Below are positions 41,606 to 50,337 of a stretch of DNA of 64,000 nt, in pieces. The notes beneath the pieces are model-generated. The model was not told the origin of the DNA and made no database searches. It saw nothing but the letters and a program-made list of their open reading frames with translations. Within the stretch, counting starts at the first letter, position 1. The number at the start of each line of letters is the position of its first letter. Both the position numbers and the translations under genes were made by a program. The DNA is from Silanimonas sp. (GTDB taxonomy: Bacteria; Pseudomonadota; Gammaproteobacteria; Xanthomonadales; Xanthomonadaceae): contig NZ_JAPZSC010000007.1 of assembly GCF_027531545.1 (NCBI RefSeq), forward strand, positions 1 to 64,000, given 5' to 3'.

Positions 41606-42295
41606 TCAGCCCTGGGAATCGGCCAGCGGGGCCGGGTTGGCGACGATGATCACGCCGTCCTTGATCGGCAGGCGCTCGCCCGGCTTGTCGAGGGTCCGGA
41701 CGGTGCCGCCCTGGCCCTCGTAAGTCCACTGCACGTCGTAGCCGATCACCTTGTCGCGCTCGCCGAGCTGGATCGTGTCGCCGGGCTTCTCGCCGAGGCG
41801 GAGGCTCTTCACCTCGCCCTCCAGCGCGTACTGCACTTCGTAGCCCACGACCTCCTCACGCGGCTCGCTCACCGTCCGGCAGTCCTGCACGGTTTCGTTG
41901 TAGCGGCGGCCGCCGGTGTGATTGCGGTCGATCTCACGCCCGGCGTAGCCGCCGGCGACGGCGCCCGCGACAGTGGCGACGTCGCGGCCTCGGCCACCGC
42001 CCACCTGGTTGCCGAGCAGGCCCCCCACCAGGGCGCCCACGACCATGCCGTCCTTGTCCCCGAAGCGCTCCTGCGCCCGGCGCTCGACCACGCGGTCCTC
42101 GCAAACCCGGCGCGTGCCGGCGACCATTTCCTTGATCGGGGTCGCGGCCAGCACGTTGGCGAGGATCGGCTCCTTCACGGTGATGGGCTCGGCCGAGACA
42201 ACGTCGGCGTAGGTCGGGCCGAAGACGTTGTAGGCGCCGACAGCCGCACCGGCCGCGAAAACAACGCCAATGGCGATGAGAGTCTTGGTGTTCAT
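41606..42295 (-). CDS. Glycine-zipper 2TM domain envelope protein
   Basis: A 229-aa protein with an N-terminal membrane anchor or signal (TLIAIGVVFAAGAAVGAYNVFG) and a glycine-zipper core (GMVVGALVGGLLGNQVGGGRGRDVATVAGAVAGGYAG), followed by two similar C-terminal repeats (VVGYEVQYALEGE and VIGYDVQWTYEGQ). Glycine-zipper proteins are usually outer-membrane-associated and of uncertain role. A similar protein is encoded at 44441. Confidence 0.8.
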   Translation of the reverse strand: MNTKTLIAIGVVFAAGAAVGAYNVFGPTYADVVSAEPITVKEPILANVLAATPIKEMVAGTRRVCEDRVVERRAQERFGDKDGMVVGALVGGLLGNQVGGGRGRDVATVAGAVAGGYAGREIDRNHTGGRRYNETVQDCRTVSEPREEVVGYEVQYALEGEVKSLRLGEKPGDTIQLGERDKVIGYDVQWTYEGQGGTVRTLDKPGERLPIKDGVIIVANPAPLADSQG

Positions 42296-42344
42296 GGCAT
42301 TCCCCGTCGTGGACAGCGCAATCGCGCGCTGGCCAGAAACATGC

Positions 42345-42374
42345 CGCGCCGAAACTGAACACGCGCCGAAACTG
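42345..42374. repeat. 13-bp direct repeat in a divergent promoter region
   Basis: CGCGCCGAAACTG occurs at 42345-42357 and 42362-42374, 17 bases apart. An inverted pair TGAACA / TGTTCA brackets the second copy (starting at 42356 and ending at 42390). This is the gap between the glycine-zipper gene and the DUF6116 gene. Candidate operator. Confidence 0.5.
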
Positions 42375-42431
42375 TCAATCCATGTGTTCAGCCCCAGTGT
42401 ATCGTCCGGTCATCGCCCAAGGAGGTCCCCC

Positions 42432-42704
42432 ATGCGCGCCTTGCTCGTCCCCGCCATCACGAAGTTCCTCGGCGACCTGCGCTTCCGCAATCTGTTCCTG
42501 ATCACGGCCACGCTGTTCGCGATCAACCTCGTCGTTCCGGACTTCATTCCCTTCGCCGACGAACTGCTGCTCGGCCTCGCGACACTGGTGCTCGCCCGCT
42601 GGAAGGATCGCGAGGCACCTCAGGCCGAAGCGGCCCCGGCCGCGCAGGCGGCGCCGCGCGACGTCATCGACCTGCCGCGCGACCAGGTGCGCCGCGAGGG
42701 CTGA
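42432..42704 (+). CDS. DUF6116-like small membrane protein
   Basis: A 90-aa protein with FLGDLRFRNLFLITATLFAINLVVPDFIPFADELLLGLATLVLARWKDR, the pattern of DUF6116 proteins, and an alanine-rich cytosolic tail. One or two membrane helices. AGGAGG is 6 bases before the ATG. It directly abuts tatD (TGA then GTG), so the two are coupled. Confidence 0.75.
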   Translation: MRALLVPAITKFLGDLRFRNLFLITATLFAINLVVPDFIPFADELLLGLATLVLARWKDREAPQAEAAPAAQAAPRDVIDLPRDQVRREG

Positions 42705-43466
42705 GTGCGGCTCTACGACAGCCACAGCCACCTCGACGCCCCCGAGTTCGACGCCGACCGCGAGGCCGTGATCGGCCGCGCCGAGGCCGCCGGCGTCATG
42801 CAGCAACTGGTGCCCGCCGTCGCCTTCCAGGCCTGGCCGGCGCTGAAAGCGACCTGCGCCCTGCGGCCCGGCTTGAAGGCCGCCTACGGCCTACATCCGA
42901 TGTACCTCGCGGAGCACCGGCCCGAGCATCTCGACGCCCTGCCCGACTGGATCGAACGCGAACGCCCCGCCGCCGTCGGCGAATGCGGGCTGGATTTCTT
43001 CGTCGAGGGGCTGGATCCGGAGTCCCAACGGCGCTACTTCGTCCGCCAACTGGAGATCGCCCGCGATTTCGGCCTGCCCGTGGTGCTGCATGCCCGGCGC
43101 GCGGTGGACGAGGTCATCGCCACAATCCGCCGCATCGGCGGCCTGCGCGGCGTGGTGCACAGCTGGTCGGGCAGCGAGGAGCAGGCGGCGCAGCTCTACC
43201 GGCTCGGCTTTTCGCTCGGCATCGGCGGCCCGGTGACTATCGAGCGCGCGCAGCGTTTGCGGCGCACCGTGGCGACGATGCCCATCGAACGCCTGCTGCT
43301 CGAAACCGACAGCCCAGACCAGCCGGACGCGACGCGGCGCGGCCAGCGCAATGAGCCCGCCTTCCTCGTCGACGTGCTTCGCGAGGTGGCCCGGCTTCGC
43401 GGCGAGGCCGAATCAGTGGTCGCCGAGGCGACGCGACGCAACGCGGAAGCGCTGTTCGGCACCTGA
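42705..43466 (+). CDS. tatD: TatD-family metal-dependent hydrolase
   Basis: A 253-aa TIM-barrel hydrolase beginning DSHSHLD (His7, His9), with ECGLDF (Glu), VLHARRA (His), VVHSWSG (His) and LLLETDSP (Asp), the full metal-binding set. TatD proteins act as DNases/exonucleases in repair. The start is GTG, immediately after the DUF6116 stop. Confidence 0.93.
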   Translation: MRLYDSHSHLDAPEFDADREAVIGRAEAAGVMQQLVPAVAFQAWPALKATCALRPGLKAAYGLHPMYLAEHRPEHLDALPDWIERERPAAVGECGLDFFVEGLDPESQRRYFVRQLEIARDFGLPVVLHARRAVDEVIATIRRIGGLRGVVHSWSGSEEQAAQLYRLGFSLGIGGPVTIERAQRLRRTVATMPIERLLLETDSPDQPDATRRGQRNEPAFLVDVLREVARLRGEAESVVAEATRRNAEALFGT

Positions 43467-43504
43467 ACAGGACGGCGCTTCGCGAGCGCCAAACCCGTGG
43501 CGTT

Positions 43505-44338
43505 TCAGTCCGCCTTCTTCAACAGCATCTCGATGGCCTTGCCGGCCGCGACAAAGGCGAAGGTGCCGGTGAGGTGCGTCGCCGCCCCGAGGCCGGTGCC
43601 GCAGTCCAGCTTCAGGGCCGCATCGGGATCGAGCGAGGGCCGCAGGCCGCACACCGAGCCGTCCGCCTGCGGGTAGCGGACGTTCTCGAGGGAGTAGACC
43701 GCCGGCACGCCAAAGTAGCGGTCCTTGTTCTTCGGGAAATTGAATTCGCCGCGCAGCTTCTTGCGCACCAGCGCGAGCAGTGCGTCGTGCTCGGTGCGCG
43801 AGAGATCGCGCACGCGCACCAGGGTCGGGTCGATGCGGCCGCCGGCCGAGCCGACCACGACGATCGGCTGCTTGCGGCGCCGGCAGAAGGCGATGGTCTC
43901 GACCTTGGCCCGGAAGCTGTCGAAGGCATCGAGCACGAGGTCGAAACCGCCATCCAGCCGCTCCGCGAGGTTGGCCGGGGTGACGAAATCCGCAACCGCG
44001 CGAACCTCCAGCGCGGGATTGATGCGACGGAAGCGCTCGGCCAGCACCTCGACCTTCGACCGGCCGTACTCGCCCTCCAGCGCATGCAACTGCCGGTTGG
44101 TGTTCGAGACACAGAGGTCGTCGGCGTCGATCAAGGTGAGCCGGCCGACGCCGCTGCGCACCAGCGCTTCGGCGGCCCAGGAGCCGACGCCTCCGAGGCC
44201 GACGACGGCCACATGCTTGCCGGCGAGGCGGGCGACGGTGCCGGCACCGTAGAGGCGGTCGATGCCGGCGAAACGGGGATCGGGCGGCGCGGTGCGCTCG
44301 GGCGCGACGGCCGGAAGGTCTGCGGGGCGGGACATCAT
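43505..44338 (-). CDS. tcdA: tRNA threonylcarbamoyladenosine dehydratase
   Basis: A 277-aa E1-like adenylating enzyme. The ATP-binding signature VVGLGGVGSWAAEALVRSGVG and DADDLCVSNTNRQ identify TcdA/CsdL rather than MoeB or ThiF. It cyclises t6A37 to ct6A in tRNAs reading ANN codons. Starts at 44338 or 44335; the longer track start runs through an opposite-strand lipoprotein gene. Confidence 0.94.
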   Translation of the reverse strand: MMSRPADLPAVAPERTAPPDPRFAGIDRLYGAGTVARLAGKHVAVVGLGGVGSWAAEALVRSGVGRLTLIDADDLCVSNTNRQLHALEGEYGRSKVEVLAERFRRINPALEVRAVADFVTPANLAERLDGGFDLVLDAFDSFRAKVETIAFCRRRKQPIVVVGSAGGRIDPTLVRVRDLSRTEHDALLALVRKKLRGEFNFPKNKDRYFGVPAVYSLENVRYPQADGSVCGLRPSLDPDAALKLDCGTGLGAATHLTGTFAFVAAGKAIEMLLKKAD

Positions 44339-44440
44339 CGGCACAGTGTAAGCCGCGTCATCATTCGCCCCGAAGCGACGGCTTGCGTTCAGTTCGCACG
44401 GACTAGCGTTCAGGCACCACCGCCCCCCGGGAGAACCGCC

Positions 44441-44926
44441 ATGACGACGCCCCGCTCCATCCCGCGCCCCGCGCTCGCCCTCGGGCTCATCGCCACGGCC
44501 GTCCTTTCGGCCTGCAGCACCCAGCCGACCACGCGGCGCTATGCGCAATACGAGCCGGCGCCCTACCAGGAGCCGCAGCGCTGCTACGACTGCGGCACCG
44601 TCGAAACCATCGTCCGCGTCTACGGCGCGCGGGATAACACCCGCACGGGTGCCGTGATCGGCGGCGTGCTTGGGGCCATCGTCGGCCGCGAACTGGCCGA
44701 TGACAGCAGCCGCGGGCGCCGCAACACCGCCACCGTCGCGGGCGCCGCGGCTGGCGCGTTGGCCGGCAACGCCATCGAGAACCGCGCCAACGAAGAAAGC
44801 TTCGACGTCACCGTCCGCATGGACGATGGCCGCCGCCTCACCGTCAACGTGACTGCGCTGCCGAACGGCGTGCGCAACGGCGCCTACGTGCGTTACGACG
44901 GCCGCCGCCTGCAGGCGCTGCGCTGA
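44441..44926 (+). CDS. Glycine-zipper 2TM outer-membrane lipoprotein
   Basis: A 161-aa lipoprotein: signal peptide ending in the lipobox LSAC (Cys about residue 25), then a glycine-zipper stretch (GAVIGGVLGAIVGREL...TVAGAAAGALAGNAIE) and a basic C-terminal domain. Resembles SlyB/PcP-type proteins. GGGAGAA precedes the ATG. Confidence 0.85.
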   Translation: MTTPRSIPRPALALGLIATAVLSACSTQPTTRRYAQYEPAPYQEPQRCYDCGTVETIVRVYGARDNTRTGAVIGGVLGAIVGRELADDSSRGRRNTATVAGAAAGALAGNAIENRANEESFDVTVRMDDGRRLTVNVTALPNGVRNGAYVRYDGRRLQALR

Positions 44927-44984
44927 CGGCCTGCTATCGTTCCGACGCCGGCAGGCCGCCGGTGTCGGAATGGAGCGGAAAGCA

Positions 44985-45383
44985 ATGCGTAGCGTGGTGA
45001 CCCTGATCATCGGACTGTTCGTGGGCGCCCTGCTCACCGTCATCGCCCTCAACAGCCTGAAGAAGGGCACGGCCTACCCGAACGGCGTCATGGCCGTGAT
45101 GGCGGCCCAGATGGGACAGCTCGACGGCCGAATCAAGGCGAAGGCCTGCGCCGGCCCCGATCTCGAAGCCAACCTCGGCACGCTGGTGGCGCTGGGCAAC
45201 GACCTCGAACCGGCCTTCCTGCCGACGCCCGACGACGAAGCCTTCAGCAAGTACGCCTCGGATTACCGCGCGGCGGTCGATGCCGCCTTGGCCACGGCGC
45301 CCGCCGACTGCGACGCCGCAGCGAAGTCCCTCAACGACATCAGCGCGACCTGCAAGGCCTGCCACCAGCAGTTCAAGAGCTGA
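44985..45383 (+). CDS. Membrane-anchored cytochrome c'-like protein
   Basis: A 132-aa protein with an uncleaved N-terminal anchor (VVTLIIGLFVGALLTVIALN) and a four-helix-bundle-like domain ending CKACHQQFKS. A single CxxCH close to the C-terminus is typical of class II cytochrome c/c'. It would sit in the periplasm. ATG 44985 has GAGCGGA upstream; ATG 44970 is the alternative. Confidence 0.85.
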   Translation: MRSVVTLIIGLFVGALLTVIALNSLKKGTAYPNGVMAVMAAQMGQLDGRIKAKACAGPDLEANLGTLVALGNDLEPAFLPTPDDEAFSKYASDYRAAVDAALATAPADCDAAAKSLNDISATCKACHQQFKS

Positions 45384-46182
45384 GGCCGCCCCGCCCGTCG
45401 GGCCACCACCCGGCGATCGCATCGGCCACCGCCCGCGGTTCGCGCATCCACGCGAAGTGATCGGCCGCGACACCGAGGTGCCCCTTATCGAGCAAGTGCT
45501 CGCTGGCTGAGCGGCTGCCGGTGGCGCTGATCAAGGCCTGCAACGACGCGGCGGGCACCAATCGGTCTTCGGCCAAGCGCACACCAAGGAAAGGCACCTG
45601 GAGCGCGGCGATCCGCTCGCCGAGCTGGTCGGGCAGCCCGGGCAGGCCGTCGTAGTGGCCGCGGCGGACCGTCTGGGCCCAATCCCGCATCAGTTGTCCG
45701 GCCTCGCGACCGGCGAAGCCGAGGCGATGGCCGGGATAGCTGCCGACCGCACGCGTCAGCGGCGGCAGCGCGTGGCCGAACACCCCCACCAGCCAACGCA
45801 GCGGCCCCGGGAACAGGCGCCAATGCGGCACGCCGCTGCCCACGGCGACGAGACCCTCAGCGCCGCCATGCAAGGCCGCCGCCAACACCGCGAACTGCGC
45901 GCCGATGCTGTGGCCGCCGTAGAGCAGCGGCAGTCCCGGATGCGCCGCCGACAAGGCCGAACGGGTCGCGGGAATGTCCTCCACCAGCAACTCGCGGTAG
46001 CCCCAGTCGTGGCGTCGCGAGGGCCGCGCCGGATGCGCGCCGGTGCCGCGCCACTCATGCACGCCGAGGGCGATGCCCCGGGCCGCGAGCGCCGCTCCGA
46101 GACGGTCGTACTTGCGCGCGGGAACGCCCAGCGCGGGGAGCCACACCAGGGCCGCGCAGGCCGGGATCGGAGCATCGGACAT
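45373..46182 (-). CDS. Alpha/beta hydrolase
   Basis: A 269-aa alpha/beta-hydrolase with nucleophile elbow GGHSIGAQF (Ser near residue 108), an early LVWLPALGVPARKY strand-turn, and a late HLLDKGHLG segment with the catalytic histidine. It resembles serine aminopeptidase-like/YheT-like hydrolases; substrate unknown. It converges with the cytochrome c' gene, overlapping by 11 bases. Confidence 0.85.
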   Translation of the reverse strand: MSDAPIPACAALVWLPALGVPARKYDRLGAALAARGIALGVHEWRGTGAHPARPSRRHDWGYRELLVEDIPATRSALSAAHPGLPLLYGGHSIGAQFAVLAAALHGGAEGLVAVGSGVPHWRLFPGPLRWLVGVFGHALPPLTRAVGSYPGHRLGFAGREAGQLMRDWAQTVRRGHYDGLPGLPDQLGERIAALQVPFLGVRLAEDRLVPAASLQALISATGSRSASEHLLDKGHLGVAADHFAWMREPRAVADAIAGWWPDGRGGLSS

Positions 46183-46242
46183 GGGCCGAGCATGGCCGAA
46201 GGCACATGCCGGCGTCACGTGACGGACGACATCCTTGCGTCC

Positions 46243-48525
46243 ATGACCGCTGCCAACTGCATGACGGGCGCCGCCCCGCGCCGCCTGCCCCTTCCGTTCG
46301 CCCTCGCCGTGGCCTTGGCCACGACGTCCGCCACAGCCCGTGCCGCAGACGCACAGGCGCTTGCCATCGACGGCCGACTCGACGAGGCGGCCTGGGCCGA
46401 CGCCCGCGTCTTCGACCAGTTCGTCATCGTCGAGCCTTGGACGCAGGCCGCGCCCGACCCGGCCCTGGCCACCGAGGCCCGCCTGCTGTCGACGCCGGCG
46501 GGCATCGCCCTCGGTTTCCGCATGAAGCAGCCGGCCGACGTGCCCCTGCTGGCGCCGAAGGTGGCGCGCGACGAGATGACCACCGCGGACCGCGTCAACG
46601 TCTACCTGGATTTCGATGGCGACGGCCGCGCCGCCTACAACTTCACGGTGCTGGCCTCGGGCTCGATCCAGGACAACACGATCACCAACGAGACCCAGTT
46701 CAGCCCGGACTTCGACGGCGATTGGAAACACGCCGTGCACCTCGAGGACGGCGGCTGGAGCGTCGAGATCCTCATCCCGTGGACGACGGCGGCCATGCGC
46801 GGCGCCGATGCGCCGGAGCGCACCATCGGCCTGCACCTCGACCGCGTGGTGGCCAGCCGCAACGAACGCCAGGGTTGGCCGGCGACCTCCTTCTACCGCG
46901 GCCGCTTCGTCTCGGAGTTCGCGAAGGTCGAGATCCCGCAGTACCCGGCCTCGCTGCTGCACGTGTGGCCCTATGCAACGGTGATCCACGACCAACTCGA
47001 CGGCGACACGCGCTGGAAGACCGGTGCCGACCTGTTCTGGAAGCCCTCGGCGAGCTTCCAGCTTTCGGCCGCGCTGAACCCCGATTTCGGCCAAGTCGAA
47101 GCCGACGACCTCGTGGTGAATTTCGAGGCCGTCGAGGTGTTCTTCAGCGACAAGCGGCCGTTCTTCACCGAGAACCAGACCTTCTTCGACCTGCGCACGC
47201 CGGACAGCGGCCAGCTCGTCTACACGCGGCGCATCGGCGGCCCGGCCGACGACGGCCGGGGCGTCTCGGACATCGACCTCGCGCTGAAGGCCAACGGCAG
47301 CTGGGGGCGCTTGGGCTATGGCGTGTTCGGCGCCACCGAGGACGGCGACGCCGGCCGCGACTTCCGCGTGGGGCGCCTGCTCTGGGACGCCAACGAACGC
47401 CTTGGCCTCGGTTGGCTGGGCACGCAGGTGGAGCGTCCCTTCCTCGACCGCACGGCCGACGTGCAGGCCGCCGACCTGCGCTGGCAGGCCGGCGAGTCAC
47501 TGCTGGTGAATGCGCAGGTGATCGGCTCGCGGGTCGAGCAGGCCGGGCGCGAACGCAGCGGCCAAGGCGGCTGGGTTCGCGCGAACTGGAACCCGAACTC
47601 CGCCTGGCGCTACGAGCTGGAGGCCACCCACTTCGGGCAGGGCCTCGACTTCAACGACCTCGGCTTCATGCGCCGCGGCAGCCTCAACGAAGTCGAACTG
47701 ACCGGCGAGTACAACCACACCATCGACGACGCCGGCAGCGCGCTCGCGTCCACCCGCTGGTACGCCGAATTGCAGGCGCGTCGCAGCGACAGCGGCGTGC
47801 GCCTGCCCACGTGGTTGATCCTCGAGCACGGCACCACGTTCCGAAACGGCGACCAGTTCGAGGTCGGCCTGATTCCGCGCAGCGACGGCTTCGACGACCT
47901 GCTCTCGCGTGGCAACGGGTTGGTGTGGCGCTCCGCGCGCGCCGAGGCCTACGCCGGCTGGTACCCCAGTCGCGAAGGCAAGCTGGGCTGGGACTTCAAC
48001 ATCGGCGCGAGGCCGGAAGGCGTGTCCCGCGCGCTGGCCGTCGAGACCGACCTGCAGCTGTACTGGTTCCCGAATGAGCGCGTGAACCTGATGCTCGAGA
48101 TCGAGCCGATGTGGAGCCCCGACTGGCTGATCTGGAAGGGCGGCACGCGCTTCGCCCGCCACAGCCGTCGGCTCGATGCCGCCAACCTCGGCCTGAACTG
48201 GTTCCCGGCGCCGAAGCACGAGATCCGCGTGAAGGCCGAATGGCTGGCCATCCGCGCCCGCGAGGGCCGCCGCTACCAGCTCGGGCCGGACACCCGCCTG
48301 CGGCCGGTCGCGGGCGCCGAGCCGGATTTCGATATCAACAACTTCGGCGTGCAGGTGCGCTACCGCTGGGAGTTCGCGCCGCAGTCGGACGTTTACCTTG
48401 TCTGGTCGCGCGGCGGCTTCCTTCGCGAGGAGCGCAGCGGTGAGTCGACCCTCGACCTTCTGGACGAAGCCCTGGCCCTGCGGGACGCCGACCAGTTCCT
48501 CGCAAAAGTGCGTTACCGCTTCTGA
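46243..48525 (+). CDS. DUF5916 protein with CBM9-like N-terminal domain
   Basis: A 760-aa exported protein: signal peptide (about residues 1-34), a carbohydrate-binding family 9-like domain (LAIDGRLDEAAWADAR...VNVYLDFDGDGRAAYNFTV), then the DUF5916 region (LNPDFGQVEADDLVVNFEAVEVFFSDKRPFFTENQTFF) and many amphipathic strands ending in F, which suggests an outer-membrane beta-barrel. Function unknown. ATG 46243 or 46261 are possible starts. Confidence 0.85.
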   Translation: MTAANCMTGAAPRRLPLPFALAVALATTSATARAADAQALAIDGRLDEAAWADARVFDQFVIVEPWTQAAPDPALATEARLLSTPAGIALGFRMKQPADVPLLAPKVARDEMTTADRVNVYLDFDGDGRAAYNFTVLASGSIQDNTITNETQFSPDFDGDWKHAVHLEDGGWSVEILIPWTTAAMRGADAPERTIGLHLDRVVASRNERQGWPATSFYRGRFVSEFAKVEIPQYPASLLHVWPYATVIHDQLDGDTRWKTGADLFWKPSASFQLSAALNPDFGQVEADDLVVNFEAVEVFFSDKRPFFTENQTFFDLRTPDSGQLVYTRRIGGPADDGRGVSDIDLALKANGSWGRLGYGVFGATEDGDAGRDFRVGRLLWDANERLGLGWLGTQVERPFLDRTADVQAADLRWQAGESLLVNAQVIGSRVEQAGRERSGQGGWVRANWNPNSAWRYELEATHFGQGLDFNDLGFMRRGSLNEVELTGEYNHTIDDAGSALASTRWYAELQARRSDSGVRLPTWLILEHGTTFRNGDQFEVGLIPRSDGFDDLLSRGNGLVWRSARAEAYAGWYPSREGKLGWDFNIGARPEGVSRALAVETDLQLYWFPNERVNLMLEIEPMWSPDWLIWKGGTRFARHSRRLDAANLGLNWFPAPKHEIRVKAEWLAIRAREGRRYQLGPDTRLRPVAGAEPDFDINNFGVQVRYRWEFAPQSDVYLVWSRGGFLREERSGESTLDLLDEALALRDADQFLAKVRYRF

Positions 48526-48619
48526 TCGACGCCCGGCCTTGCGCTAATCTGGCGCGTGAAGTCCCACCCACAAGCCTTTGCCCAGTCTGGATTTTCGGAT
48601 CGCCGACGGAGGTCACCCG

Positions 48620-49774
48620 ATGCGTTACCGGCCCATGCCCGACATCCAGATCAGTGTCGGCGAGGCATTGCCCTTCACGGTCTTCGACCGCACGGGACAG
48701 CCGCTGCTCGTCAAGGGGCATCCGGTGGAAAGCGACCTCATGCTGGCGCGGCTTTACGAGCGCGGCTTGGTGGAGGACGGCGGACCGGGGGCACGCACCG
48801 ATACCCGCGAATCGGAAATCGCGCAGCGCACGCGCTACGCCGCACGTCCTTCGGCGCGTCTGCGCGACGCCGAAGACGAGCTCACCCTGCTGCACCGCGA
48901 CCTGCAGGCCGGCGTTTACCGCGACACACGCAACCGCATCGTCGAGCTGGCCCGCGACCTGCAGGACGCCTGGGAGAACGATCCCGACCAGGCGATGGGC
49001 CTGCTGCAGCTCGAGGCCATCGACCACCGTCTGTCTCGGCGACTGATGCATGCCGCCTTGCTGACCCAGGTCCTGTCGGTGCCCCGCGGCCTCGACGAGT
49101 CCCGGCGACTGGCGCTGATGTGCGCGGCTCTCACCTATGACGTGGCTCTTGCACAGATCAGCGAAACGCTGGCGAACCAGGCGGTCCCCCTCAGCGAAGC
49201 ACAGTGGCGGTCGATCCAGACGCACACGTCGGATGGGATGGAGATGTTGCGGCGTGCCGGCGTCGACGACGAGGTCTGGCTCACTGCGGTGCTCGACCAC
49301 CACGAACGCGTCGACGGCACCGGCTACCCTCGCGGGCTGCGTGGCGAGGATGTTTCGATCGAGGCGCGCATCCTCGGCATCGTCGACATCTACACCGCGA
49401 TGATCCGCCCGCGGGCCTACCGGGACGCACAGCCTTCCCGCGTCGCCCTGCGCGACATCTTCCTCGAGCGCGGTCAGCGCATCGACGAAGGACTGGCGAC
49501 GCTGTTCATCAAGGAACTGGGCGTCTACCCACCCGGGACCATGGTCAAGCTCACCAGTGGAGAAATCGCCGTGGCCGTTCGACGCACCGCCGAGGGCGCC
49601 CACCCGCAGCTTCGCTCCGTGATCGGCAAGGACGGCGCGCCCTTGGCTTACCCGCAGGTTCGGGACAGCCGCATGCCGGAGACCGCGATCGTGGAAATCG
49701 TGCCGGTCTCGCAGTACCGATCGGCCTTGGGTAGCCTCAACGTCCTCTGGGCGCGCGGTGCGACCGCGGGATAA
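48620..49774 (+). CDS. HD-GYP-like protein with a degenerate HD site
   Basis: A 384-aa protein with an HD-GYP domain in its second half. HHERVDGTGYPRGL (about residues 229-242) is intact, but the HD signature reads LTYDVALAQ instead of LLHDIGK, so the metal-binding histidine of HD is replaced by tyrosine. It may bind rather than cleave c-di-GMP. GGAGG lies 7 bases before ATG 48620, which supports that start over the track's. Confidence 0.85.
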   Translation: MRYRPMPDIQISVGEALPFTVFDRTGQPLLVKGHPVESDLMLARLYERGLVEDGGPGARTDTRESEIAQRTRYAARPSARLRDAEDELTLLHRDLQAGVYRDTRNRIVELARDLQDAWENDPDQAMGLLQLEAIDHRLSRRLMHAALLTQVLSVPRGLDESRRLALMCAALTYDVALAQISETLANQAVPLSEAQWRSIQTHTSDGMEMLRRAGVDDEVWLTAVLDHHERVDGTGYPRGLRGEDVSIEARILGIVDIYTAMIRPRAYRDAQPSRVALRDIFLERGQRIDEGLATLFIKELGVYPPGTMVKLTSGEIAVAVRRTAEGAHPQLRSVIGKDGAPLAYPQVRDSRMPETAIVEIVPVSQYRSALGSLNVLWARGATAG

Positions 49775-49782
49775 GGACGACG

Positions 49783-50283
49783 ATGGACATGACGGTGTGG
49801 CTGTACGTGCTTGCGGGCGCGTTGATCGTGATCGGGCTGCTGGGCACCTTCCTGCCCGCCCTGCCCGGCATGCCGCTGATTTTCGGCGGCATGCTGCTGG
49901 CGGCGTGGGTCGGTGATTTCCAGATCATCGGCGGCTGGGTGCTGCTGGTGCTTGGCCTGATGTCGCTGTTCGCGCTGGGCATCGACTTCCTCGCCTCGAC
50001 GCTCGGCGTCAAGAAGGTGGGCGCCTCGAACAAGGCGGCCATCGGCGCGGCGCTCGGCACGATCGCCGGGCTGCCCTTCGCGATCCCCGGCCTGCTGATC
50101 GGCCCCTTCGTCGGCGCCGTGGCCGGCGAGCTGATCCACCGGCAGGCTTACGACCGCGCCAACGTAGGCGAAGCCGCGAAGATCGGCCTCGCCACCTGGC
50201 TGGCGATGGCCATCGGCGCTGCGCTGAAACTGGCGGTGGCGTTCACCATGCTCGGCATTTTCGCGCTGGCGATCTGGCTGTAA
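49783..50283 (+). CDS. DUF456 membrane protein
   Basis: A 166-aa integral membrane protein with helices separated by glycine-rich turns (IVIGLLGTFLPALPGMPLIFGGMLLAAW; AIGAALGTIAGLPFAIPGLLIGPFVGAVAGEL), the DUF456 pattern. It follows the HD-GYP-like gene by 8 bases. Function unknown. Confidence 0.9.
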   Translation: MDMTVWLYVLAGALIVIGLLGTFLPALPGMPLIFGGMLLAAWVGDFQIIGGWVLLVLGLMSLFALGIDFLASTLGVKKVGASNKAAIGAALGTIAGLPFAIPGLLIGPFVGAVAGELIHRQAYDRANVGEAAKIGLATWLAMAIGAALKLAVAFTMLGIFALAIWL

Positions 50284-50296
50284 TCGCCGGCCGTCG

Positions 50297-50318
50297 GGGC
50301 GCGGCAAATGCCGCGCCC
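50297..50318. terminator. Hairpin between convergent DUF456 and YbbP-like genes
   Basis: GGGCGCGGCA / TGCCGCGCCC forms a 10-bp stem with a two-base gap in the 54-base convergent spacer. No T-tract on either side; possibly a bidirectional, factor-aided terminator. Confidence 0.4.
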
Positions 50319-50337
50319 TCCCAGCGCTCGCGCCGAC

